Source of the DNA: Rhodanobacter sp.
GTDB lineage: Bacteria > Pseudomonadota > Gammaproteobacteria > Xanthomonadales > Rhodanobacteraceae
Assembly: GCA_004298045.1 (NCBI GenBank)
Contig: SCRM01000021.1
Location: 351,818 to 415,817 of the forward strand
Length of the DNA: 64,000 nt
Reading direction: 5' to 3'
This document shows, piece after piece, positions 38,418-46,942 of the stretch (position 1 is its first letter; each line of letters opens with the position of its first letter). The notes under the pieces are model-generated. The model was not told the origin of the DNA and ran no database searches. It was given only the letters and a program-made list of their open reading frames with translations. A program made the translations under genes and the position numbers.

Positions 38418-39401
38418 ATGAACTCTGCCAAGCAAGTCGCGCGGGCCTATTGGCTGAGCGCGCCGGGAACCGGCGAGATCCGCACCGAGGTGCTGCCGGC
38501 CTGCGGCACGGACGAAGTGCTCGTGCACACCCGGTTTTCCGGAGTGAGCCGCGGCACCGAATCGCTGGTGTTTCGCGGCGGCGTTCCGGCTGACCAGTAC
38601 GCCGCCATGCGTGCACCGTTCCAGCAGGGGGATTTCCCCGGCCCCATCAAATATGGCTACTTGAGCGTCGGCACGGTCGAGCAGGGACCATCGGCGCTGT
38701 GCGGCAAACCGGTGTTCTGCCTGTACCCGCATCAGGATCGCTACGTGGTGCCGGCGTCGGCGGTGGTGCCGGCGCCCGAGGGCGTGCCGCTGCGTCGCGC
38801 GGTGCTGGCCGGCATGCTGGAAACCGCGGTCAACGCGGTCTGGGACGTGCCGCCGCTGGTCGGCGACCGGATCGCGATCGTCGGCGCCGGCGTGGTCGGC
38901 TGTTGCGTGGCCCGCCTCGCAGCGAACACGCCGGGTGCGGACGTGACGCTGGTGGATGTCGATCCGTCGCGCGCGGCGGTAGCGCAGGCGCTGGGCGTCG
39001 GCTTCGCGCTGCCAACGGACGCGCCGCATGAATGCGACGTTGTGTTCCACGCCAGCGCGAGCAGTGCCGGGCTCCAGCTCGCGCTCGACCTGCTTGGCTT
39101 CGAGGGGCGTGTCGTCGAGCTGAGCTGGTACGGCAACCACACCGTCGAACTGGCGCTCGGCGGCGCCTTCCATTCGCGCCGACTTGGCATCGTCGCCAGC
39201 CAAGTAAGCCAGGTTGCGCCAGCACGCCGCGGCCATCGTAGTCTGCATCAGCGCCTGGCATTGGCGCTGGAGATTCTGCGCGACCCGGCGTTCGATGTTC
39301 TGCTCACTGGCACGTCGCGCTTTGACGAACTGCCGGCGGTGATGCCGCGCCTCGCCGACCGCAGTCTGCCGGCACTGTGCCACGTCATCGCCTACCCGTG
39401 A
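38418..39401 (+). CDS. MDR-superfamily dehydrogenase, zinc-binding alcohol dehydrogenase-like
   Basis: A 327-residue NAD(P)-dependent oxidoreductase of the medium-chain dehydrogenase family. The Rossmann motif is IAIVGAGVVGCC near residue 156. At the place where zinc enzymes have the catalytic cysteine (GxCGTD), this protein has FSGVSRGTE with serine 44, and no four-cysteine structural zinc loop is visible, so it probably works without the classical zinc. Relatives are annotated as threonine-dehydrogenase-like or BchC-like. It starts the four-gene run (dehydrogenase, PTPS homologue, glycosyltransferase, flippase); the next gene begins nine bases after its stop. It may oxidise or reduce a pteridine side chain; that is inference from neighbours. 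Confidence 0.82.
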   Translation: MNSAKQVARAYWLSAPGTGEIRTEVLPACGTDEVLVHTRFSGVSRGTESLVFRGGVPADQYAAMRAPFQQGDFPGPIKYGYLSVGTVEQGPSALCGKPVFCLYPHQDRYVVPASAVVPAPEGVPLRRAVLAGMLETAVNAVWDVPPLVGDRIAIVGAGVVGCCVARLAANTPGADVTLVDVDPSRAAVAQALGVGFALPTDAPHECDVVFHASASSAGLQLALDLLGFEGRVVELSWYGNHTVELALGGAFHSRRLGIVASQVSQVAPARRGHRSLHQRLALALEILRDPAFDVLLTGTSRFDELPAVMPRLADRSLPALCHVIAYP

Positions 39402-39410
39402 GGAGTCGCC

Positions 39411-39809
39411 ATGTTCAGCGTGACCGTTCGTGACCACATGATGATTGCGCACAGCCTGCGCGGCGCCGTGTTCGGCCCGGCACAGCAGCTGCACGGGGCC
39501 ACCTATGTGGTCGATGCAACCTTCCGCCGGGTGCAACTCGATGTCGACGGCCTCGTCGTCGACATCGGCAGGGCGGGCGAGGCGCTGCGTGCGGTGCTGG
39601 CCGATTTCAACTTCCACAACCTCGACGAACTGCCGGAACTCGCCGGGCGCAACACCACCACCGAGGCGCTGGCGCAGGTGGTTGCCGACCGGCTGGCGGC
39701 GCGCATTGCCGCCGGCGAGCTGGGCGAGGGGGCCAAGGGCCTGTCGGGCCTGGTCGTCACCCTGCACGAATCCCACATCGCGTGGGCGAGCTACGAGCGC
39801 CCGCTGTGA
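39411..39809 (+). CDS. 6-pyruvoyl-tetrahydropterin synthase / QueD homologue with altered zinc site
   Basis: A 132-residue T-fold enzyme of the PTPS/QueD family. Canonical members bind zinc with three histidines, one in an AAHxL-type segment and two in HGHNY. Here H14 (MIAHSL) and H28 are present but the second histidine of the pair is alanine (LHGATY, A30). [38 protein letters not shown] and [12 protein letters not shown] match the other family blocks, including D51, H69, E85 and E120. Its product is therefore unlikely to be ordinary 6-carboxytetrahydropterin unless zinc is held otherwise. AGGAG precedes the ATG. Its stop overlaps the GTG start of the glycosyltransferase by four bases, so translation is coupled. 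Confidence 0.85.
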   Translation: MFSVTVRDHMMIAHSLRGAVFGPAQQLHGATYVVDATFRRVQLDVDGLVVDIGRAGEALRAVLADFNFHNLDELPELAGRNTTTEALAQVVADRLAARIAAGELGEGAKGLSGLVVTLHESHIAWASYERPL

Positions 39810-40864
39810 GCGAGCTGGTCTTCGTCGTGCCGGCTGGCATCGACGACGTGAAGCGTCCGAGCGGCGGCAATCGTTACGACCAGCGCGTGCGCGATGGCTT
39901 GCGGCCGCGTGGCTGGCAGGTACGCATGATGGCGTGCGGTGGCACCTGGCCGGAGCCTGACGAAGAAGCCCGTGACACGCTGGCGGGCCGTCTCGCCGGC
40001 CTCGCGGCGGGCACCGTGGTACTGATCGACGGGCTGATCGCCTCGTGCGTACCCGACGTGCTGGCGTCACAGGCTGCGCGCCTGCGCATCGTCGTGCTGC
40101 TGCACATGCCGCTCGGGGTGCCGCCGGTGGCCGGTGACGCGGCGATGGTCGCGGCGCGCGAGCGGCGGGCACTTGCCTGCGCGCGGTGGGTCATCGCCAC
40201 CAGCGACTGGACACGGCACTGGGCATGCACGCAGGGCGGCGTGGCGCCGGAGCACGTCGTCGTCGCGCTGCCGGGCGTGGATCCGGCGCCGCAGGTCGCG
40301 GTCGGCAGGGACGGAACCCGTCTCCTGTGCCTGGCGGCCGTTACCGCACTCAAGGGGCACGACGTGCTGCTGGATGCCCTTGCCACCTTGCGCGACGTGC
40401 CGTGGCGACTCGCATGCGTGGGCAGCATGGATACCGCGCCGGATTTCGCGCAGGCGATGCAGCAGCGGGCGACGGCGCAAGGCATGGCCGGGCGCGTCGC
40501 GTGGCACGGAGCCCTGCATGGTTCCGCACTCGGACATGCATGGGCGGGCAGCGACCTCCTGGTGCTGCCTTCGCGCAAGGAGTCCTACGGCATGGTCGTG
40601 ACCGAGGCGCTGGCACATGGCGTGCCCGTGATCGCGAGCAATGTCGGTGGTGTTTCCGAGGCGCTGGGACAGACCGCTGATGGCCGGCGTCCCGGCGAGC
40701 TGGTCCCGGCTGGCGAGGCGACCGCACTGGCCGACGCCCTGCGCGGCTGGTTCGCCGACCCTGCGTTGCGCCGGCGCTGGCAGGAGGCCGCGCGCGTTCG
40801 GCGTGCGACGCTGCAGCGCTGGGACACGACGGTCGCGCAGATCGAGCAGGCCTTGCTGGCATGA
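39806..40864 (+). CDS. Family 4 glycosyltransferase
   Basis: A 352-residue GT-B-fold retaining glycosyltransferase (GT4). The C-terminal donor-binding domain shows [20 protein letters not shown] and the EX7E motif in [23 protein letters not shown]. The N-terminal domain begins [19 protein letters not shown], which binds the acceptor. It starts at a GTG (39806) that overlaps the PTPS-homologue stop as GTGA; the frame is open a little further upstream but this start explains the spacing. The next gene overlaps its stop as ATGA. Given its partners it may glycosylate a pteridine or a lipid-linked intermediate; the sugar and acceptor are unknown. Confidence 0.87.
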   Translation: MSELVFVVPAGIDDVKRPSGGNRYDQRVRDGLRPRGWQVRMMACGGTWPEPDEEARDTLAGRLAGLAAGTVVLIDGLIASCVPDVLASQAARLRIVVLLHMPLGVPPVAGDAAMVAARERRALACARWVIATSDWTRHWACTQGGVAPEHVVVALPGVDPAPQVAVGRDGTRLLCLAAVTALKGHDVLLDALATLRDVPWRLACVGSMDTAPDFAQAMQQRATAQGMAGRVAWHGALHGSALGHAWAGSDLLVLPSRKESYGMVVTEALAHGVPVIASNVGGVSEALGQTADGRRPGELVPAGEATALADALRGWFADPALRRRWQEAARVRRATLQRWDTTVAQIEQALLA

Positions 40865-41763
40865 GCCCGCTGCCGGCGCGGTGGTGGAAGCGGCTGCGCC
40901 TCGCCATCGGCCTCGGCATCCTCGCCGTCATCGTCGACCGGCTTGGCACCGGGCCGTTCCTCGCCGGCGTGCGTGCGCTCGGTGTCGTTCCGATCGCCAT
41001 CGCATTGGCGGTCACGGCGGGCACGACGGTGCTGTGCGCATGGCGCTGGCGGCGGCTGGTGCAGGCGTTGGGCGGCGAGCTGACGCTGTGTGCGGCGATC
41101 GGCGCGTACTACCGCTCGCAGTTCCTGGACGCGACGTTGCCCGGCGGCGTGCTGGGCGATGTCCATCGCGGGCTGCGCCGCGGGCAGGCGATCGGCAACC
41201 TGCCGCGTGCGCTGCAGGCCGTGCTGCTGGAACGCGTGCTGGGCCAGGTCGTGCAGTCGATGCTGGCGCTGGTCGCGCTGCTAGCGTTGCCGCTGCCGGT
41301 GCAACGTGCGCTGTGGCCGTGGATTGCCGTCGGCATGCTGGCGGTGGCGCTGGCCTGGCAACTGGCCCACCGCCGCCACGGAAGCGAACACCGCTGGGAC
41401 ATCGTCGCCGCATGGCGACGCATCGGCTGGCATGCATGGGCTGCCGGCGCCGCGGCCTCGGTGCTGGCGATCGGCGGTTATGTGCTGCTCTTCTGGGTGG
41501 CGGCGGCAGCGACCGGCACGCTACATGCCCCCCATGATTTGCTGCCGCTTGCGTTGGTGGTACTGGCCGCGGCGGCGATCCCGCTCAACATCGCGGGTTT
41601 CGGCCCGCGCGAAGGCGCCGCCGGCTGGCTGTTCGCGGCGACCGGGCTTGGCGCCGCCAGCGGCGTCGCCATCGCCACCGCCTACGGCCTGCTGAGCCTG
41701 GTCGCCTGCCTGCCAGGAGGGGTGCTGTTGCTGGTCGACGTGTGGCGTGCACGCCACCCCTGA
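40861..41763 (+). CDS. YbhN / lysylphosphatidylglycerol-synthase-type membrane protein (flippase-like)
   Basis: A 300-residue inner-membrane protein of the UPF0104 family (PF03706), with six to eight hydrophobic helices. Family marks are YYRSQFLDATLPGGVLGDVHRG and LNIAGFGPREGAAGWLFAA. These proteins share the integral domain of MprF and are thought to flip lipid-linked molecules. It overlaps the glycosyltransferase stop by four bases (ATGA), so it is the last gene of the run. It may move the glycosylated product across the inner membrane toward the phosphotransferase-sulfatase. Not the MprF synthase itself, as the soluble domain is missing. Confidence 0.85.
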   Translation: MSPLPARWWKRLRLAIGLGILAVIVDRLGTGPFLAGVRALGVVPIAIALAVTAGTTVLCAWRWRRLVQALGGELTLCAAIGAYYRSQFLDATLPGGVLGDVHRGLRRGQAIGNLPRALQAVLLERVLGQVVQSMLALVALLALPLPVQRALWPWIAVGMLAVALAWQLAHRRHGSEHRWDIVAAWRRIGWHAWAAGAAASVLAIGGYVLLFWVAAAATGTLHAPHDLLPLALVVLAAAAIPLNIAGFGPREGAAGWLFAATGLGAASGVAIATAYGLLSLVACLPGGVLLLVDVWRARHP

Positions 41764-41889
41764 TCGATCACCGGTCTCCCGCGTGATGGTCGCGGTGCCA
41801 CCCGTCGGCACGCCGAAAGCGACCCAGTCAGGCCGGCTCCCCCGACAACGTCACCCACCTGCGGATATTGCTCCGGGTGACTCGCCGGT

Positions 41890-42399
41890 TCAGCGAATCC
41901 CCACTCCCAGGCCCACACCGAAATGCACGTTCGGATGGCCGCCGCGCATTTCCTCGGCGGTCCACACGTGCGATTGCGTGATCTGCACCAGCGGGAACAG
42001 GTAATCCGCTTGGCCGACCTTGCCGCCGCGGGTACCGGCAAGCTGCCCTTCGACCGTGATTGGCGCGCCTTCCGGGTAATTCATCGGTTCGAGGTAGCCC
42101 TTGGCGGTGGCGATGAAACGGCCGCTGCCGCCGGCGCCGAATTTGGGTCGTTGCGAACTGTCGAGCGGGTAGGCCAGCACTTCGATTTCGCTGTGGTCCG
42201 CGAAGTTTTTCACTCCGACCACGCGCCCGCTCCAGATGACTTGTGCGCTCGCGTAGCGTTCGGGCGTCTGCGCCACCTGCGCCGGCGTGGCGACGATGGT
42301 GGCGGGCGTGGCCTTGTAGATCGGTGCCGGCGCACAGGCCGCCAGGCCGAGCAACGACACCGGCAGGGCGAGGAGTAAGGGCAGGGCGGCAAGACGCAT
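41890..42399 (-). CDS. Slp-family outer-membrane lipoprotein
   Basis: A 169-residue lipoprotein with signal peptide and lipobox LAAC (Cys22), then a Slp domain (PF03843): IVATPAQVAQTPERYASAQVIWSGRVVGV near the front and LVQITQSHVWTAEEM near the end. E. coli Slp is a starvation/acid-inducible outer-membrane lipoprotein of unclear role. ATG at 42399 has AAGGAG at good spacing. It may be cotranscribed with rlmJ, which ends 31 bases upstream of it; the 126 bases to the flippase gene hold no clear terminator. Confidence 0.88.
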   Translation of the reverse strand: MRLAALPLLLALPVSLLGLAACAPAPIYKATPATIVATPAQVAQTPERYASAQVIWSGRVVGVKNFADHSEIEVLAYPLDSSQRPKFGAGGSGRFIATAKGYLEPMNYPEGAPITVEGQLAGTRGGKVGQADYLFPLVQITQSHVWTAEEMRGGHPNVHFGVGLGVGIR

Positions 42400-42430
42400 G
42401 GCGGTACTCCTTGAGCGCAATGTCCGCAGC

Positions 42431-43354
42431 TTAGCGGCGGCGCGGCGCGCGCGACAGCGGCGGGGGAGCAGCGGCATCGCTTGCCTCCGTGCGCAGCCAG
42501 TCGAGCGTGACGGTGGCGGGGCGATCCTGCTGCAACAGCCGGGCCAGTGCACGCAGCGGTTCGCGCAGGGTTTCGTCCAGTTTCCACGGCGCGTTGAGCA
42601 CGACCATGCCCGAGCCGTTCAAACGCAATGGCGTGTCGTCCGGATGCACCAACAGTTCGGCGCGCAGCACGCGTTTGGCACTGCAATGGCCAAGCCAGCG
42701 CAGGAAGGGCTGCACCTGGCTACGGCGCTTGATCGGGTACCACACCGCATAGATGCCGGTGGGCCACCGCACCAGCGCTTCCTTCAGCGTGCGGGTGATG
42801 AGGTCGAACTCGGCTTCCTGTGCCTCATACGGCGGATCGATCAACACCAGGCCACGGCGTTCCGGCGGCGGCAGCAGCGCCTTGAGTGCGGCGTAACCGT
42901 CGCGCTCGTGCACGTGCAGGCGGTGATCGTGGTGCAGCGCACTGCGCAGGCGCGCGGCTTCCTCCGGCTGCAGCTCGCACAGTTGCGCGCTGTCGCCGTC
43001 ACGCAAGGCGGCCGCGATTTGCCACGGCGAGCCGGGATAAACCGCCAAGCCCTGCTCGTTGCCGGGCACCGCAAGGATGCCGTCGAGCCAGCGGCGAAGC
43101 AGCGACGGCAACGCGGGCGACGGAGCGTGGCCGGCGTGCAAGTCGGGGTACAACAGGCGCGCGATGCCATCCTTGTATTCGCCGGTCTTGCTGGCTTCGG
43201 CGCCGCCCAGCGCATAGCGGCCGCTACCGGCATGGGTATCGATCACGGCGAACGGTGCGGGTTTGGCCTTGAGCGCATCGAGCAGCGCCAGCAGCACGAC
43301 GTGTTTCAGGACATCGGCAAAATTGCCGGCGTGGTAGGCATGGCGGTAATTCAT
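42431..43354 (-). CDS. rlmJ: 23S rRNA (adenine-2030-N6)-methyltransferase RlmJ
   Basis: A 307-residue SAM-dependent methyltransferase. The start MNYRHAYHAGNFADVLKHVV and the segments VIDTHAGSGRYALGG and LVLIDPPYE (motif IV, N6-adenine type DPPY) are diagnostic of RlmJ, which methylates A2030 of 23S rRNA. Slightly longer than E. coli RlmJ (280) because of a polar C-terminal tail. Not obviously coupled to its neighbours; aat ends 41 bases upstream of its start. Confidence 0.93.
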   Translation of the reverse strand: MNYRHAYHAGNFADVLKHVVLLALLDALKAKPAPFAVIDTHAGSGRYALGGAEASKTGEYKDGIARLLYPDLHAGHAPSPALPSLLRRWLDGILAVPGNEQGLAVYPGSPWQIAAALRDGDSAQLCELQPEEAARLRSALHHDHRLHVHERDGYAALKALLPPPERRGLVLIDPPYEAQEAEFDLITRTLKEALVRWPTGIYAVWYPIKRRSQVQPFLRWLGHCSAKRVLRAELLVHPDDTPLRLNGSGMVVLNAPWKLDETLREPLRALARLLQQDRPATVTLDWLRTEASDAAAPPPLSRAPRRR

Positions 43355-43395
43355 GCCGGCAGTATAGGTGGCGCGAGCAAAAGGCCGGAGCGGGG

Positions 43396-44124
43396 CTACC
43401 GGTGGGCCGCGTCCGGCGGTGCAAGCTGTGACGCATACCGGGCCCAGCTTCCGACGCGACCCGGCAGGGCGGCAAGTCGGGCCGCTTCATGCAAATAGGT
43501 GGCGCGCGGAATCTCGACAGCGCCGAGGCGCAACGTGTGGGTGTTGGCCACCTGCGAATCGAGCAGCGGGCAACCCAAGGCACGCAGCAGCGTGGCCAGG
43601 CCCATCAACGCGGTTTTCGAGCCGCCGCTTACCGCGCTGAACATCGACTCGCCGCAGAACAGCTTGCCGATGGCCACGCCGTACACGCCGCCGATGAGGC
43701 GTTCGCCGTCCCACGCCTCGACGCTGTGCGCGTGGCCCAGCACATGCAGCCGGCAATAGGCGTCGATCATCTCCGGCACGATCCAGGTGCCCGGCTCGCC
43801 GTGGCGCGGCGCCGCGCAGGCTTCCATCACCGTGCGAAACGCGCGGTCGACGGTGAGCCGCCAGTGCTTGCCGCGCCATTGTCGGCGCAGGCTGCGGTCG
43901 GCGCGCAAGGTTTCGGTACGGAACACGCAGCGCGGGTCGGGCGACCACCACAGCAGCGGCTCGTCCGGCCCGAACCACGGGAAAATGCCTTGGGCGTAGG
44001 CCGCGAGCAGGCGTTCGGGGCTCAGGTCGCCGCCGATCGCCAGCAGGCCATTTGGCTCCCGCAACGCGGTGTCCGGATCGGGAAAGCGTGCCACGTGCGC
44101 GTCCAGTTGCGGCAGATGGATCAT
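43396..44124 (-). CDS. aat: Leucyl/phenylalanyl-tRNA-protein transferase
   Basis: A 242-residue enzyme that adds Leu or Phe to N-terminal Arg or Lys, marking proteins for ClpAP through the N-end rule. Signature segments are NGLLAIGGDLSPERLLAAY, GIFPWFGPDEPLLWWSPDPR, AHSVEAWDGERLIGGVYGV and GESMFS. ATG at 44124 overlaps the stop of the upstream FemAB-like gene (ATGA), which implies coupled translation. In E. coli aat lies near trxB, and the same holds here, with two genes between them instead of cydCD. Confidence 0.95.
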   Translation of the reverse strand: MIHLPQLDAHVARFPDPDTALREPNGLLAIGGDLSPERLLAAYAQGIFPWFGPDEPLLWWSPDPRCVFRTETLRADRSLRRQWRGKHWRLTVDRAFRTVMEACAAPRHGEPGTWIVPEMIDAYCRLHVLGHAHSVEAWDGERLIGGVYGVAIGKLFCGESMFSAVSGGSKTALMGLATLLRALGCPLLDSQVANTHTLRLGAVEIPRATYLHEAARLAALPGRVGSWARYASQLAPPDAAHR

Positions 44125-45251
44125 GGTGGCGGTTCCTGCGCATAGGGGCTGCGCGCCATGCACTCCTCGGCGTAACGGTCGACGGCCGCGGCTTCCTGGC
44201 GTAGCGCCGCCCGCACGGCGGAACGAAAACCCGTGTGCAGGATCAGGTGCCGCGAATGCGTGCGGGTCGGCAGAAAGCCGCGTGCCAATTTGTGTTCACC
44301 CTGTGCGCCCGGCTCGAAGCGTTGCAGGCCGTGCGTGACGGCGTAGTTGATGCCCTGGTAGTAGCACAGCTCGAAATGCAGCCCCGGCACCTCGACCCGG
44401 CAGCCCCAGTAGCGGCCATAAAGTACCGTGCCGCCCACCAGAAACAGCGCCATCGCGGCGATGCCATGCCCGTCGCGTGCCAGCGCCAGTTGCGCGGTGT
44501 CGCCCAGCGTGCCGAGGTAGGCGAAAAACTCGGGCGTCAGCGTGGCGCGGTTGCCGTTCTGCTGGAACGTGTGCAGGTACAGCGCGTGCACTTCGCGCCA
44601 GTCCTGCGCGGGAAGGTCGGCACCAGCCCGCCATTCGATGCGCAGGCCGCTGGCCGCCACGCCGGTGCGGTCGTGCATGAGGTTCTTGCGTTTCTTGTGG
44701 TTGAGCGCTGCAAGAAACTCGGTGAACGTGGCCCAGCCGCGGTTGCGCCATTGGAACTGCACATCGCTGCGTGCCAGCCAGTCGTCGTCGAACGCGGCAG
44801 CTTCCATGTCGGTGAGAAACGGCACGTGCACCGAAGACAGCTGCAGGCGCTCGGCCTCGTTGCGCATGGCCTGCACTAGTGCTCGCTGCAGTCGCGGGTC
44901 GCCGCATGCCAGCAGGCGCGGCCCGGCTACCGGCGAATACGGCACGCCGCACAGGAGCTTGGGGTAATAGCGTCCGCCGGCACGCTCCCAGGCATCGGCC
45001 CAGCTCCAGTCGAAGGTGAACTCGCCGTGCGAGTTGGTCTTGAGGTACAGCGGTGCGGCGGCGACGAGGCGCCCGTTTTCGTGCAGGGTCAGATGATGCG
45101 GCTGCCAGCCCCAGTGCGGCTGGATGCAACCCGTGGCTTCCATGCCGGCAAGCAGCGCGTGGGTGGTGAACGGGTTGGGGTCGGCGGCCAGCGCATTCCA
45201 CTCAGTGGCGTCGATGTCGGCAAGCTGGTCGTGAAAGCGGGCTTCGATCAC
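44121..45251 (-). CDS. FemAB-like GNAT-fold protein (DUF482)
   Basis: A 376-residue cytoplasmic protein of the DUF482/FemAB_like family (PF04339), predicted to have tandem GNAT-type folds and to transfer an acyl or aminoacyl group. Family segments: HALLAGMEATGCIQPHWGWQ, PLYLKTNSHGEFTFDWSW, LLCGVPYSPVAGPRLL, and FLPTRTHSRHLI near the end. The overlap with aat (aminoacyl-tRNA transferase, also GNAT-like) is notable, because both families use aminoacyl or acyl donors, but no shared pathway is known to me. Upstream is the DUF2199 gene, 12 bases away. Confidence 0.88.
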   Translation of the reverse strand: MIEARFHDQLADIDATEWNALAADPNPFTTHALLAGMEATGCIQPHWGWQPHHLTLHENGRLVAAAPLYLKTNSHGEFTFDWSWADAWERAGGRYYPKLLCGVPYSPVAGPRLLACGDPRLQRALVQAMRNEAERLQLSSVHVPFLTDMEAAAFDDDWLARSDVQFQWRNRGWATFTEFLAALNHKKRKNLMHDRTGVAASGLRIEWRAGADLPAQDWREVHALYLHTFQQNGNRATLTPEFFAYLGTLGDTAQLALARDGHGIAAMALFLVGGTVLYGRYWGCRVEVPGLHFELCYYQGINYAVTHGLQRFEPGAQGEHKLARGFLPTRTHSRHLILHTGFRSAVRAALRQEAAAVDRYAEECMARSPYAQEPPP

Positions 45252-45263
45252 GACGCGTGCGGG

Positions 45264-45800
45264 TCAGTCGTTGGCCGCCGGCGTAACGGCCGGCGCATCC
45301 ACCCGCAGGCGCCCGTCGATCATCGCCGCGTATTCGCCGGCGCGATGCGGCGTGATGCCCGCGGTCTGCTCGGCGTGCAGCAGGTGGGCGGCGTCCATGA
45401 TGCGCAGCGTCGGCCGTTGCGCCGGGCCGACGACGGTCAACGCCACGGCAAGGCCGGTGGTCTCCGGCAGGCCGGGGATGGCGTTGGCGAGTACGGCATC
45501 AAACGTGGGGCGATCCACACGGCCCTCGTCCTCCCAGAATGCCAGCACGCGATAGAAGTTGTCTTCGTCCAGTTCCGCCCACGCGCGCAGCGTGTAGTCC
45601 GCGCGGCCGGCGACCGGCAGACCCAGCGCGGCGCTGACGAAATAGCGCTCGCCGCGCAGCGCGCAGAAGTAGTCGGACTCCTGCACGGCGCCGTCGCGTT
45701 CGTCCGGCTCCAGCGCCTCGACCGCGTCGGGGCGGCGAAACGCGAGTTCGGGCAGGGCATCGGGATGAACCTGCCCGCAGATCGGGCATGCGGCGTCCAC
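45264..45800 (-). CDS. DUF2199 domain protein
   Basis: A 178-residue protein of the DUF2199 family (PF09965). A zinc-ribbon-like [21 protein letters not shown] segment opens the protein, followed by [26 protein letters not shown] and [12 protein letters not shown], which match the family blocks. Function is unknown. The start is a GTG at 45800, two bases after the trxB stop, with GGCGG before it; the frame is open further upstream into trxB. It is likely translated with trxB and with the FemAB-like gene 12 bases downstream. Confidence 0.82.
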   Translation of the reverse strand: MDAACPICGQVHPDALPELAFRRPDAVEALEPDERDGAVQESDYFCALRGERYFVSAALGLPVAGRADYTLRAWAELDEDNFYRVLAFWEDEGRVDRPTFDAVLANAIPGLPETTGLAVALTVVGPAQRPTLRIMDAAHLLHAEQTAGITPHRAGEYAAMIDGRLRVDAPAVTPAAND

Positions 45801-45802
45801 GC

Positions 45803-46858
<1,056 letters not shown>

Positions 46859-46942
46859 TCAAAACGGCGATGCCGCCACTACTGCAGCGTGCACGGCCTG
46901 TGTAGACTTGCCCGCACGTGGATTCGCAGGAAGTCGTCGACG

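Noticed and set aside
35264..41763. Queuosine (preQ0) or riboflavin biosynthesis operon
   Set aside because: QueC, QueE, QueF and RibA/B/H/E are all absent, the QueD-like protein has an altered zinc site, and the neighbours are glycosyl- and phospho-transfer membrane enzymes.
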